Origin: a virus
IMG/VR virus record: IMGVR_UViG_3300028837_001222
Span: 1 to 20,613 of that record
Direction: 5' to 3' (one strand)
Length of the DNA stretch: 20,613 bases
The translations under genes were made by a program, and so were the position numbers. A model generated the notes under the pieces. The model did no database searches and was not told where the DNA came from. It saw nothing but the letters and a program-made list of their open reading frames with translations. Shown in pieces: positions 6,798 to 14,231 of the stretch. The stretch's first letter is position 1. Each line of letters begins with the position of its first letter.

Positions 6798-8123
6798 TTA
6801 CGATGGATTTACAATGTGTGCAATTGCATTCGTATCAAGTTCGCCTACAGCAAAGTAAGCCCATTGGTCGATACGGTATGAATTACAGTTCGTTTGGAAG
6901 AACTTGTAGGTCTTTGGTCTCTCACCGAAAACTGCTCCAACAGCACGTCTTGAATCAATGATGATTGCTACGACTTCATCAGCAGCATCAGTACAGGAGT
7001 TTGCACCGCAGTACTCAATAACTTTCAATCCAGCAATTTTCTTGATTCTACCATCGCTATCAAAACTAACATCCCCCATTCCCATTACTGGTGTAGGAGT
7101 TTGCATCCTCTTGAAGATTTTAGCTACGCTTGGTGAAATAAGTAGATAGTCAGGTTTGTATGGATTAGCTCCTTCTCTCATACTAGCTTCTGTACTGTGA
7201 ATTGCGTTGTAAAGTTGATACAATGCAGTATCAGCACAGCAAGTTGCATCTAAAGCAGGGCTACAGATAATTGCAGTAGGTAGACTTGTTGAAGTTCCAG
7301 GTGTTGCAGTTTCTAGTTCGCTGTAAATCTGAGCATCGAACCATGCAGCCCACGAATCGGACATAGCACTAAGGTACGAATCCATAAGTATTCCACCTAC
7401 ATCCCAAATGTCCTTATCACATACGATAGCTTCAAGGTTGTACTGTTTCAGAGTAAGTGGATAGGTAGTAAATCCAAGACTTGCACAACTTCCACATTCA
7501 CAAGCTGCTTTTTCTACTGGAGCACTAAATGAACCGAATGCTCGAATTTGTACACCAAGCCCGTCACCAGGGTTTATTGCTAATCCTTTCACACAAATTT
7601 TGAAAAGGTCAGCTTTACAAACGAAAGTGTTCCAAACTATTTTAGCGTAAACATCTTCTGGACTCCATGCACTAACATCATCTTCACAGCCAGTATCGGA
7701 ATCAGTGTTAATGAATAAGTTATCCATGCCTACTTCAGCATAGCGTTGATTCGTGTAAGTTTGGAATCGAATGTCTTTAACACTTGATAGTTTAGCATCG
7801 TATTTAGACTCTGTTTCAATGTCCTCATGTCTCTTGTAATAGCCGTTGTAGTATTTAACTAAATCATTATCTTCATTGCCATTACCTTTTACTTCGCCAG
7901 CATCATCAGTAATTTTCGGCTTTGGTGCTAACTCAGGGTGGTCTTTGTAGAAACTTTCTTCCCACTCGGCTTTTTGCTCTGTGAGTTTAGTTTTCTCAGC
8001 TTCTTCTTGGATTTTATCATCCTCAAGCTTTAGCTCGCTAACAATTTTAGCTTTCTTGCGTTCCTCTGCAAGTGCTTCAAGCTCTTCGAGGGATTTTTCC
8101 TCATAATCACTTTCTTTGGTCAT
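6798..8123 (-). CDS. Major capsid protein, HK97 fold (putative)
   Basis: 441 residues from the ATG at 8123. Residues 1-100 are highly charged and helical (SLEELEALAEERKKAKI), like the delta/scaffolding segment removed by a prohead protease. The rest has a capsid-like layout: WNTFVCKADLFKICVKG, a central helix LSAMSDSWAAWFDAQIYSEL, the PDYLLISPSVAKIFKRMQ block, and a final strand region with DEVVAIIIDSRRAVGAVFGE and YRIDQWAYFAVGELDTNAIA. The start at 8123 has GGAGG eight bases upstream; the ATG at 8138 overlaps that GGAGG and is less likely. Thirteen cysteines include CECGSC and a CC pair, unusual for a capsid protein. The protease gene lies directly upstream. Confidence 0.78.
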   Translation of the reverse strand: MTKESDYEEKSLEELEALAEERKKAKIVSELKLEDDKIQEEAEKTKLTEQKAEWEESFYKDHPELAPKPKITDDAGEVKGNGNEDNDLVKYYNGYYKRHEDIETESKYDAKLSSVKDIRFQTYTNQRYAEVGMDNLFINTDSDTGCEDDVSAWSPEDVYAKIVWNTFVCKADLFKICVKGLAINPGDGLGVQIRAFGSFSAPVEKAACECGSCASLGFTTYPLTLKQYNLEAIVCDKDIWDVGGILMDSYLSAMSDSWAAWFDAQIYSELETATPGTSTSLPTAIICSPALDATCCADTALYQLYNAIHSTEASMREGANPYKPDYLLISPSVAKIFKRMQTPTPVMGMGDVSFDSDGRIKKIAGLKVIEYCGANSCTDAADEVVAIIIDSRRAVGAVFGERPKTYKFFQTNCNSYRIDQWAYFAVGELDTNAIAHIVNPS

Positions 8124-8147
8124 AATTTTATCCTCCATATATTGGAT

Positions 8148-9005
8148 TTATTTTTCTTTATTCTCATTTTCTTTGAGCCATTTTATTAGCTCTTGTCTTT
8201 TCTTTTCAATTTCAATTTCTAATTCTGGATCATCAGAATTTTCATTACTCTCATCATTGCGTAATCCACAACCATCTTTATCGTTGCAACGCCCTTGTAG
8301 AACAGTAGATACGCATACAGGTGTAATCTCATTCAAAATTGGTACAAGGTCATCTTTGCTAAAACCTTCTTTTTTCCAAGGTATATTAGCTGGTAAAGAT
8401 GATGCTAATATGAAATCTCGCTTTCCGTAATATGTCACCGACACATTAGGAATTTTACCTGCACGTTCACACAATTTAACATATGCTGTCCATGCAGCAG
8501 TAAATGCACAATCAGGTTCTACATTTAATTCCATTGATACTTCTTTAGTATCTGTATCATATTTTACATTTGTATGATACCCAATAAAGTAAGTAATATC
8601 AGATTGCATCAAGAAGAATCCTGTAGAAGTTCCCATATGATTAATATCGTGTAAAGTTCCGTTCCATTTCTTGTAGCTTTTTTCTAATACTTCAGCAGGG
8701 AGAAATCCACCATTCATAAAACGGTTTCCTATAATAGCTATCATATTTTTAATACCTGTTTGAATTGTTTCTTTACTTTCCTCTGATACTTGTTCTTCAA
8801 TTGGTACTGTTACAAATTGAGCTTCATCAGAGAACATTTCTTCATTTTTCTTATGTCTACGTCTCCAATATTCATGGCATACTGCAACAGCTTTATCGTG
8901 AGACCAGCTAGGATGCTCCTTTTTCACTTGTGGAATACACTCTGCAAGGAAATCTTTTTTAGTCTGACCCTTTTTAGGTTTTGGATTTTCAAACTCGTTA
9001 TCCAT
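8148..9005 (-). CDS. Prohead maturation protease, possibly fused to scaffold-like tail (putative)
   Basis: 285 residues directly upstream of the capsid gene. The N-terminus (17-50) has the motif FLAECIPQVKKEHPSWSHDKAVAVCHEYW seen in pieces at the front of many phage protease-region proteins. The central domain has His119 and His123 in LHDINHMG and Ser189 in NVSVTYYGKR, the His then Ser order of the S78/U35-type serine proteases that cut capsid delta domains. The C-terminal part is acidic and helical (EIEIEKKRQELIKWLKENEN), like a scaffold. GAGATGAT before the ATG supports the start. A His/Ser catalytic pair is my assignment from the family pattern and is not proven here. Confidence 0.6.
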   Translation of the reverse strand: MDNEFENPKPKKGQTKKDFLAECIPQVKKEHPSWSHDKAVAVCHEYWRRRHKKNEEMFSDEAQFVTVPIEEQVSEESKETIQTGIKNMIAIIGNRFMNGGFLPAEVLEKSYKKWNGTLHDINHMGTSTGFFLMQSDITYFIGYHTNVKYDTDTKEVSMELNVEPDCAFTAAWTAYVKLCERAGKIPNVSVTYYGKRDFILASSLPANIPWKKEGFSKDDLVPILNEITPVCVSTVLQGRCNDKDGCGLRNDESNENSDDPELEIEIEKKRQELIKWLKENENKEK

Positions 9006-9009
9006 AAAA

Positions 9010-9534
9010 TCATCTCTTCATATTCTTATTATATCGTTTATCTTGAATACTTTTAACATACACGCTTTCCTCAAAACTTTGCATGTTATCTGGAAGTTTG
9101 CCGTCTTTCTTTAATCGTTTTGTTTTCTCTTTTGAATCAAACCATAGATTAGGAATCCATTGTTCAGGCGGTTTAACAAATGGTTTTATTAAGACACGCA
9201 ATTCATCAGATTTTTTCAGTATCTCATTTAGTATCCAGAAGAATACATCTCTGTAAGCAGTATCTTTTGCAATTAGCCACAAGAGGAGTTGACCATACTG
9301 CTTTATCATTCTTCGTTGCCAATAAGGTTTGATTTGATTTGAACCAACGATTAAAATATCATTCAGATTTCTAATTACTGGATTTGGATAGAACTTCAGA
9401 TTTTCATCAACTATAGCCATATCGACTTTCAAATGATGATAGCCAAGTTTTAATAAGAGGCGTAATATTTTTTTAGAGTGTTCGCCCCAAGCTATATCTG
9501 TAATTTTATCACGCCTTTTTCTTTCGTGCAACAT
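9010..9534 (-). CDS. Unknown protein in the head gene block
   Basis: About 174 residues from the ATG at 9534, which overlaps the previous gene by 26 bases. An upstream in-frame GTG at 9588 would overlap by 80 bases and is less likely; no strong ribosome-binding site decides it. The protein is basic and helical with hydrophobic stretches that are too broken for membrane segments (KKILRLLLKLGYHHLKVDMA, and YGQLLLWLIAKDTAYRDVFF), and ends in a Lys/Arg-rich tail. I do not recognise it. Its place between a coiled-coil protein and the prohead protease suggests a head assembly role. Confidence 0.6.
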   Translation of the reverse strand: MLHERKRRDKITDIAWGEHSKKILRLLLKLGYHHLKVDMAIVDENLKFYPNPVIRNLNDILIVGSNQIKPYWQRRMIKQYGQLLLWLIAKDTAYRDVFFWILNEILKKSDELRVLIKPFVKPPEQWIPNLWFDSKEKTKRLKKDGKLPDNMQSFEESVYVKSIQDKRYNKNMKR

Positions 9535-10102
9535 TCCTTTTAACAGCTTCTTTTTTTGCTGCTTTAAGTTTTGCCTGTTTATCTGCACTTTTTAGAAGGT
9601 CTCCAAATTCAGCTTCAAATAAAACTTCTTCATCTTTCTCCCCTATATCTCGTAAGGGAACAATATTCTTTACTTTTGCATCTTTGAAACGTATATTCAG
9701 AAATTCTTTATTTCGTGCAGCCGATTCCATAAAATCTTCGTATCTATGTTCTATTTGTCCTTTTAAACTTAATAGATTTGCATTATAGGCTGCTATTTGT
9801 TCATCAAATATCTTTAGTACTTTTTTCTTATCATGTTCATAATAAGACATAAGTTTAGGAATCAACGTCATTAGCATAGGAAGTTTTATCTCCCCTTGCT
9901 GAATTTTTTTTCTGTCCGTTTCCAGTTTCTTGACAATAAATTTATACTGAGCTTCTTGTTTCAATAAACCCGTATAACGATTTGATGCATTGACAAGTTC
10001 CTGAAAGAATTTACCTTCAGATTCCATAAGTGGAAGTACAGTTACAGGTTTTATTTCTACAGGAGCTTTTTGTTTTTTCTTAACAACTCTCTTTTTTGAC
10101 AT
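9509..10102 (-). CDS. Basic coiled-coil protein in the head gene block, unknown function
   Basis: 197 residues with a very basic N-terminus (KKRVVKKKQK) and C-terminus (KLKAAKKEAVKRNVARKKKA) flanking a long helical, probably coiled-coil centre (about 30-130). GAGG six to seven bases before the ATG at 10102 supports the start. Basic ends could bind DNA or RNA inside the virion. It could be an internal head protein or a scaffolding or portal-associated factor; no family is recognised. Confidence 0.6.
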   Translation of the reverse strand: MSKKRVVKKKQKAPVEIKPVTVLPLMESEGKFFQELVNASNRYTGLLKQEAQYKFIVKKLETDRKKIQQGEIKLPMLMTLIPKLMSYYEHDKKKVLKIFDEQIAAYNANLLSLKGQIEHRYEDFMESAARNKEFLNIRFKDAKVKNIVPLRDIGEKDEEVLFEAEFGDLLKSADKQAKLKAAKKEAVKRNVARKKKA

Positions 10103-10113
10103 TTTTTACCTCT

Positions 10114-10536
10114 TTAATTATAGAATTTTAATATTTTATCCTTAAATATTTTTGGAACTTCTTGTAAAGTTCGCCAAGCAGCCCATGATATATATGGAAG
10201 AAATGCCGTTTTCCCACTGCTACTCTTAATTGCTCTTGGTTTTTCAGGAGTTCCAACTCTAATAAATCTTGTTCCATATTCAAGAAATGCTGGATAAGGT
10301 TCACCCCTATCATTGGTAACATCACAGATGATCTTGAAACTATGCTTACCAGTTTTTTGAGAGCGGATACCTCTTACTAAAGTACCCTTTTTTCGTGGTG
10401 CTCGATACTTAGCTCTCCTAACCATTTTTTTCTCTATTTCATTAGTTAGTATCCCATCTTCCAACGCTTTAATTACATTTTCAGTTTTTGAGATAAACTT
10501 TTGTAATCCTTTAGTTCTAATCTTTAGAGTTACCAT
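10114..10536 (-). CDS. HK97-gp10-like neck/tail component
   Basis: 140 residues from the ATG at 10536. The pattern AKYRAPRKKGTLVRGI followed by YPAFLEYGTRFI and a C-terminal helical WAAWRTLQ segment matches the HK97 gp10-like family (APxxTGxLxxSI then YAxxxExGT). That family acts at head closure or tail completion. The upstream in-frame TTG at 10563 would extend the overlap with the portal gene from 20 to 47 bases and is less likely. It lies directly after the portal gene, away from the other neck genes, which is not the usual order. Confidence 0.68.
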   Translation of the reverse strand: MVTLKIRTKGLQKFISKTENVIKALEDGILTNEIEKKMVRRAKYRAPRKKGTLVRGIRSQKTGKHSFKIICDVTNDRGEPYPAFLEYGTRFIRVGTPEKPRAIKSSSGKTAFLPYISWAAWRTLQEVPKIFKDKILKFYN

Positions 10537-12037
10537 CTTGTTCGTCACTAACTTCTTCGCCAATGGCTTTTTCTTTTGCAGCTTGGAGTTTTCGTTTTTC
10601 GATCATAGCTTTTTGTGAAACACTAAGTTGATATTCATAAAGATCATCCTTATCTTTGTTTTCACTATTACCTTCATCGTCATCATCAGTATCACTACTT
10701 GGCGATTCAGGTTGTTGAGGTTTAGGAATATCTGTTGGAATTTTATCAGTATCGAGTATTATTTGACCTTCATTGAAAACTGTTCGAGCTTCTTTTGGAT
10801 TAATAAATCCACCTGCTCCTCTTTGCCCGTTCATAGCTAGCGTACCAGCTTCTACTCTCTTAAGTAATATTTCAGCTTCAGCTAGTTCATCAATATAAAT
10901 GGCATTCCAAACAATTTTATACTTCCATTTTCGCCCTTTGGCTTTTAAAATTTTCTCATATAAAGTTTCGATTAGTGGAGTATATAGTAAATCTTGATCG
11001 TCTTTTACATCTTTGACATAATCGCCCATACCTACTTCTGCACCAGTTACTTTTCCAACTTGAATACCAGTTAAAACATGAGTAGGCATTCTAAATGCAG
11101 AAGCAGTTTGGAGCACCAAGTAGTCATAAAATGGTTTTGGATCAATTGCTACAGGATTTATGGCTTTAATTTTGGCAGTTTCACTATGTATATAAGCACC
11201 TGGATGTTGCTTGACTATTTTTTGCCAAAATTTTAGTCTATCCTCTTCAAGTCCCTCTTCTTCAATATCGTATGAACCGTGTGCAAACCACGATAAAATT
11301 TCACCACAACTAATATCTACATTTATCATAGACTTAATAATATTTCTAAGTAAGTTAATTTTAGAATTTCCAAATTCCTTATGCGGTAATTTATCCACTG
11401 TTAAATGGATAATTCTGTCAGGATGAATCCAGTAATCTTTGCCATTTTTAGTATCTTCATAATGAAAATGCTTAGTAAAAAGTTTCTGATATTTCTTTTT
11501 TTCAGAAGGGTAATAATCTATTTCTTTAATGTATTCACTATTCAACACTCGAACTTTCCAGGGAGCTACAAAAACACTTTCATCATTTACTTTTATCTTA
11601 GAAGGAGGGTCATGTAACTCAGTTTTTTCGTCATCTTCATAAGTAATCAAAAGATAACCATCACCATAAGTAAAACTGGCTACTCTAGCTTCAAGCCATT
11701 TGTATGAAAACTGAGTACGCCTTTCAAAAGCTTGTAATAATTGTAAATCGGCTTTTACTGGAACTGTTTGTTGATTTAGAGATTGTATTTCAAACCAGGC
11801 TCTAATTGAATCCATAGCTTTCTTTCTTGCACCTTTCATAAATAAAGGACATTGCTGTGCCGTATTTCGACAATCCACCATACTTAGTTCTTTTTTAAGG
11901 AAGGGGTGTTTATATTCAGGACTTGCATCAGGTGGATATGATAACTTTTCCTCTTTCTTGCCTACTTTAATATCTTCAGCAGAAGGTGCAACATAATTTT
12001 TCCATACTTTTCTCAAATGGTCGCCTATTGTTGCCAT
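10517..12037 (-). CDS. Portal protein
   Basis: 506 residues from the ATG at 12037 (GGAG nine bases upstream; an upstream TTG at 12052 is not needed). Portal features: YGDGYLLITYEDDE in the wing, DYWIHPDRIIHLTVD, FGNSKINLLRNIIKSMINVD (stem and crown helices), and FRMPTHVLTGIQVGKVTGAE followed by a helix with DDQDLLYTPLIETLYEKIL, the pattern of DUF1073/SPP1 gp6-like portals. The ring of twelve subunits forms the DNA gate and docks the terminase. The C-terminus is an acidic disordered tail (SSDTDDDDEGNSENKDKDD) then a basic helix. It begins four bases after the large terminase stop. Confidence 0.88.
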   Translation of the reverse strand: MATIGDHLRKVWKNYVAPSAEDIKVGKKEEKLSYPPDASPEYKHPFLKKELSMVDCRNTAQQCPLFMKGARKKAMDSIRAWFEIQSLNQQTVPVKADLQLLQAFERRTQFSYKWLEARVASFTYGDGYLLITYEDDEKTELHDPPSKIKVNDESVFVAPWKVRVLNSEYIKEIDYYPSEKKKYQKLFTKHFHYEDTKNGKDYWIHPDRIIHLTVDKLPHKEFGNSKINLLRNIIKSMINVDISCGEILSWFAHGSYDIEEEGLEEDRLKFWQKIVKQHPGAYIHSETAKIKAINPVAIDPKPFYDYLVLQTASAFRMPTHVLTGIQVGKVTGAEVGMGDYVKDVKDDQDLLYTPLIETLYEKILKAKGRKWKYKIVWNAIYIDELAEAEILLKRVEAGTLAMNGQRGAGGFINPKEARTVFNEGQIILDTDKIPTDIPKPQQPESPSSDTDDDDEGNSENKDKDDLYEYQLSVSQKAMIEKRKLQAAKEKAIGEEVSDEQDGNSKD

Positions 12038-12041
12038 ACTA

Positions 12042-13367
12042 CTAATCTCCAAAATTCCAAAGTTCTTGTTTTACCCATCCGACTACACTTTTACCACGAA
12101 ATGCTCGATAAGGTGTTAAACCATATTTTAAAGCATCCATAGTGTGGTCATCAAGTTTTGCGGGGACTTCCGTTTTATTTTTCCCCGTTTTATCTTTCTC
12201 ATATTGGTAAGCTTGAAATTCTCTTATTGTGTGAACACAGTGTCGGTCTACATGAAGATTCATTTTTTTAAGCATAGATTTAATCTTACCTATGCCAGTA
12301 TTCACATCTCGGTCTCCCTTTTCTGAGGGAATTTTTAAATCTGCTGCTTGAAATATAAGGTCAGGATTTGAAGGGTCAAAATATACTTTTCTGAAGTGTC
12401 GTTTTTCATGTCTTTTTGCAATTTCACTAACAACAAAGTGGGAAGGTTTTTCTCTTTGATAATATTCATCTAATATAAATACATCTTTATCTTTAAAACC
12501 TAATGTTAATATTACACTAGGATTTGTAAAACCCCAATCAACTCCAGCCGTAATAAAATCAAAGTTTTTTAAATCTCTATAATCTCCAACATGTTTATCA
12601 GGATTAAATTCTTTATAGATTTGTCCTGCGAATGCTTCCCATGTTCCATCAAGAAATCTTCTTACCCAATCTTCATCGCCAGAATCTTGTGCTTCTGCAA
12701 TAAAATCTTCATAACGGGGAAGAAGTACATTATCATAAGTAGTTGTTTCAATTACGTGATAATCGGGATTGCCACGTTTAAAAAATCTTTTATAAATCCA
12801 ATGCGATTGACTACCAGGATTAGTAGTTAAAAGAATGAAAGGATTTTTATTTTTTAAGTTTCCAGTTCCAGATATTCTTAATGTTAATTGTGCAAATATA
12901 GTTTCAGCAATTTCGATAGGCTCATCAAGTCCTACAAAGTCTAAAGTCATTCCTCTGAGTTTTTCTTCCTCGTCACAAGGTTTAAACCATACTTCTGAAC
13001 CATTCCAAAAAATAGCCTTCATATCTCCTTTGCTATGCTTAATTCGTGCAAGTTGAATTGGGATACCTGCTTTATCTAAAGCATCTTGATAATACTCAAG
13101 CTCTTGTTGAAATACTTTGAAAACAACATCAGTTAATTGTGGCGTAGTTAATGATCCAAGCATACCAATACAGCCAGGATTTTCAACGCATGTTTGAATA
13201 GCAACATGAGCAAGTAGCAAAGTTTTACCTGCTCTTACTGCACCACTATATAAAATGTATCTATATATACTAATAGCACGCATAGTTCGAATTTGAACAG
13301 GTAGAAATTCTCTACCCAATTTCAAAACCATACGAGTAATGTTATGCCCACCCTTACCCGAATCCAT
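12042..13367 (-). CDS. terL: Terminase large subunit (packaging ATPase/nuclease)
   Basis: 441 residues from the ATG at 13367. ATPase domain: Q-like FLPVQIRTMRA, Walker A SGAVRAGKT with K48, Walker B LDFVGLDEP (D148, E149), and coupling motif LLTTNPGS. RNase H-like nuclease: FITAGVDWGF (D277), a second acidic strand DVFILDEYYQ, YFDPSNPD, and DDHTMDALKYG near the C-terminus. It pumps DNA into the prohead through the portal and cuts the concatemer. An in-frame GTG at 13376 and an ATG at 13331 are alternative starts; no strong ribosome-binding site decides. It is the first gene of the leftward operon, about 50 bases downstream of the expected transcription start. Confidence 0.95.
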   Translation of the reverse strand: MDSGKGGHNITRMVLKLGREFLPVQIRTMRAISIYRYILYSGAVRAGKTLLLAHVAIQTCVENPGCIGMLGSLTTPQLTDVVFKVFQQELEYYQDALDKAGIPIQLARIKHSKGDMKAIFWNGSEVWFKPCDEEEKLRGMTLDFVGLDEPIEIAETIFAQLTLRISGTGNLKNKNPFILLTTNPGSQSHWIYKRFFKRGNPDYHVIETTTYDNVLLPRYEDFIAEAQDSGDEDWVRRFLDGTWEAFAGQIYKEFNPDKHVGDYRDLKNFDFITAGVDWGFTNPSVILTLGFKDKDVFILDEYYQREKPSHFVVSEIAKRHEKRHFRKVYFDPSNPDLIFQAADLKIPSEKGDRDVNTGIGKIKSMLKKMNLHVDRHCVHTIREFQAYQYEKDKTGKNKTEVPAKLDDHTMDALKYGLTPYRAFRGKSVVGWVKQELWNFGD

Positions 13368-13412
13368 CAAGAACACGCCTTAGTAATGTAAAAACAAGGA
13401 TATAGCTAAATT

Positions 13413-13451
13413 CTATCCTCAATAATAATATGTTTGCCATAGTATATAAAG
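13413..13451 (-). promoter_or_regulatory. Leftward archaeal promoter for the structural operon
   Basis: On the minus strand CTTTATATAC (13451-13442) is a TATA box, then GGCAAACATATTATTATTG, then GAGGATAG. Archaeal spacing puts the transcription start near 13420, leaving a leader of about 50 bases before terL. A further TTTATATAAA-like stretch lies just upstream at 13455-13464. The whole 39-base block is a near copy of the rightward promoter at 13508-13546. Confidence 0.65.
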
Positions 13452-13482
13452 TTTTTTATATAAAGAATCATATTGTTCATTT

Positions 13483-13499
13483 TACCAGGAATCTTGGTA
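13483..13499. promoter_or_regulatory. 17-base dyad between the divergent promoters
   Basis: TACCAGGAATCTTGGTA is an almost perfect palindrome centred on A13491: arms TACCA/TGGTA and inner GA/TC, with one mismatched pair. It ends nine bases before the rightward TATA box, where a regulator could block or recruit the transcription factors TFB/TBP. No regulator is identified; the helix-turn-helix protein encoded at 13548 is one untested candidate. Confidence 0.5.
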
Positions 13500-13507
13500 T
13501 TAGAAGT

Positions 13508-13546
13508 CTTTAAATAGTAGAGCAAACATATTATGACTGAGGATAG
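13508..13546 (+). promoter_or_regulatory. Rightward archaeal promoter for the early arm
   Basis: TTTAAATA at 13509-13516 is the TATA box. Expected start of transcription is near 13537, just before GAGG (13539-13542), which sits five bases before the ATG at 13548. This argues for 13548 rather than 13533 as the start of the first rightward gene and gives a very short leader. Confidence 0.65.
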
Positions 13547-13547
13547 T

Positions 13548-14021
13548 ATGACTGTTGCTCAAGAAACTCGTTGGAGAGCCGAACTTGAAATACTCCAAGA
13601 ATTGGGGAAAGTACCTTCATCTAGGGAAATGCAAAAGTTACTCAAAGATAAATATAATATAGAAGCTAATCATAACACGGTCAATGCCGACTTGAAGCGA
13701 GATTTGGAATTTCTTACTAAAGAAGAATACACCAATCAAAAAAATGGTATATTAAGTATGCTAGATACAGAGATTAGTATTGCTCATGGTATAGCTACTA
13801 AAGAAACTGATAGTGAACTTAAACTTAAAGCTATGAATACAGTATCTAAACTATCAAAAACTAAGTCTGAGATTTTAATCAAGTTTAGAAGAGCACAAGC
13901 TAAATTATCTACAGAAGAAAAACCTATTTATAATATATCTATTGGAGAACCAGTAGAAATTGATTTAAAGAAATTCAATAAATTGGAGAAGGATGCAAAA
14001 AATGTTAAAAAAATTGATTGA
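13548..14021 (+). CDS. Terminase small subunit (putative), HTH and helical oligomer domain
   Basis: 157 residues from the ATG at 13548, with GAGG five bases upstream. The upstream ATG at 13533 lies before or at the predicted transcription start. Residues about 8-55 form a winged-helix/HTH-like region (QELGKVPSSREMQKLLKDKY then NHNTVNADLKRDLEFL). A helical middle (ILSMLDTEISIAHGIATKET, SKLSKTKSEILIKFRRAQAK) could oligomerise, and PIYNISIGEPVEIDL near the end gives a short beta segment. This HTH-helix-beta order is common in small terminases, which recognise the packaging site, and the gene is divergent from terL. It could instead be a transcription regulator of the shared promoter region. Confidence 0.55.
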   Translation: MTVAQETRWRAELEILQELGKVPSSREMQKLLKDKYNIEANHNTVNADLKRDLEFLTKEEYTNQKNGILSMLDTEISIAHGIATKETDSELKLKAMNTVSKLSKTKSEILIKFRRAQAKLSTEEKPIYNISIGEPVEIDLKKFNKLEKDAKNVKKID

Positions 14022-14217
14022 TCTTTTGCCTATTAGTAGACGAAGATATATAAAAGATTTAGAAAAAGTTATGATCGTGATAGACGGTTTAACGGAAGCC
14101 GAGGCAAATCATTGTCAAATAGAAATGAGTCTTATTCAACAATCTCAAGTAAATAAAATTAAGAGACCAGCAAATAAAAAAAATACGACAAATGGTAGAG
14201 ACCCTGCATTTCAATAA
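13993..14217 (+). CDS. Small basic protein, unknown
   Basis: 74 residues (71 if the ATG at 14002 is used; GGAGAAGG lies just upstream of both). It begins with KMLKKLIDLLPISRRRYIKD and ends in a basic, Asn- and Lys-rich tail. It overlaps the preceding gene by 29 bases. The middle segment DLEKVMIVIDGLTEAEANHC may be helical. I recognise no family; position suggests an early gene coupled to the small terminase. Confidence 0.55.
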   Translation: MQKMLKKLIDLLPISRRRYIKDLEKVMIVIDGLTEAEANHCQIEMSLIQQSQVNKIKRPANKKNTTNGRDPAFQ

Positions 14218-14231
14218 GGATAGGGATAAGA

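Larger units (their letters stand above)
13413..13546. repeat. Inverted pair of 39-base promoter blocks
   Basis: The blocks 13413-13451 (minus) and 13508-13546 (plus) agree at 33 of 39 bases without gaps. The shared core GCAAACATATTAT and the shared TGAGGATAG are perfect, and differences cluster around the TATA box and at two spots before TGAGG. They are separated by 56 bases. Confidence 0.85.

Noticed and set aside
8124-8138. The ATG at 8138 as capsid protein start
   Set aside because: It overlaps the GGAGG that serves the ATG at 8123.
13533-13547. The ATG at 13533 as start of the small terminase candidate
   Set aside because: It is at or upstream of the predicted transcription start; the ATG at 13548 has a well-spaced GAGG.
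14045-14062. A promoter from GATATATAAAAG
   Set aside because: It lies in coding sequence and no gene starts at the right distance; expected by chance in AT-rich DNA.
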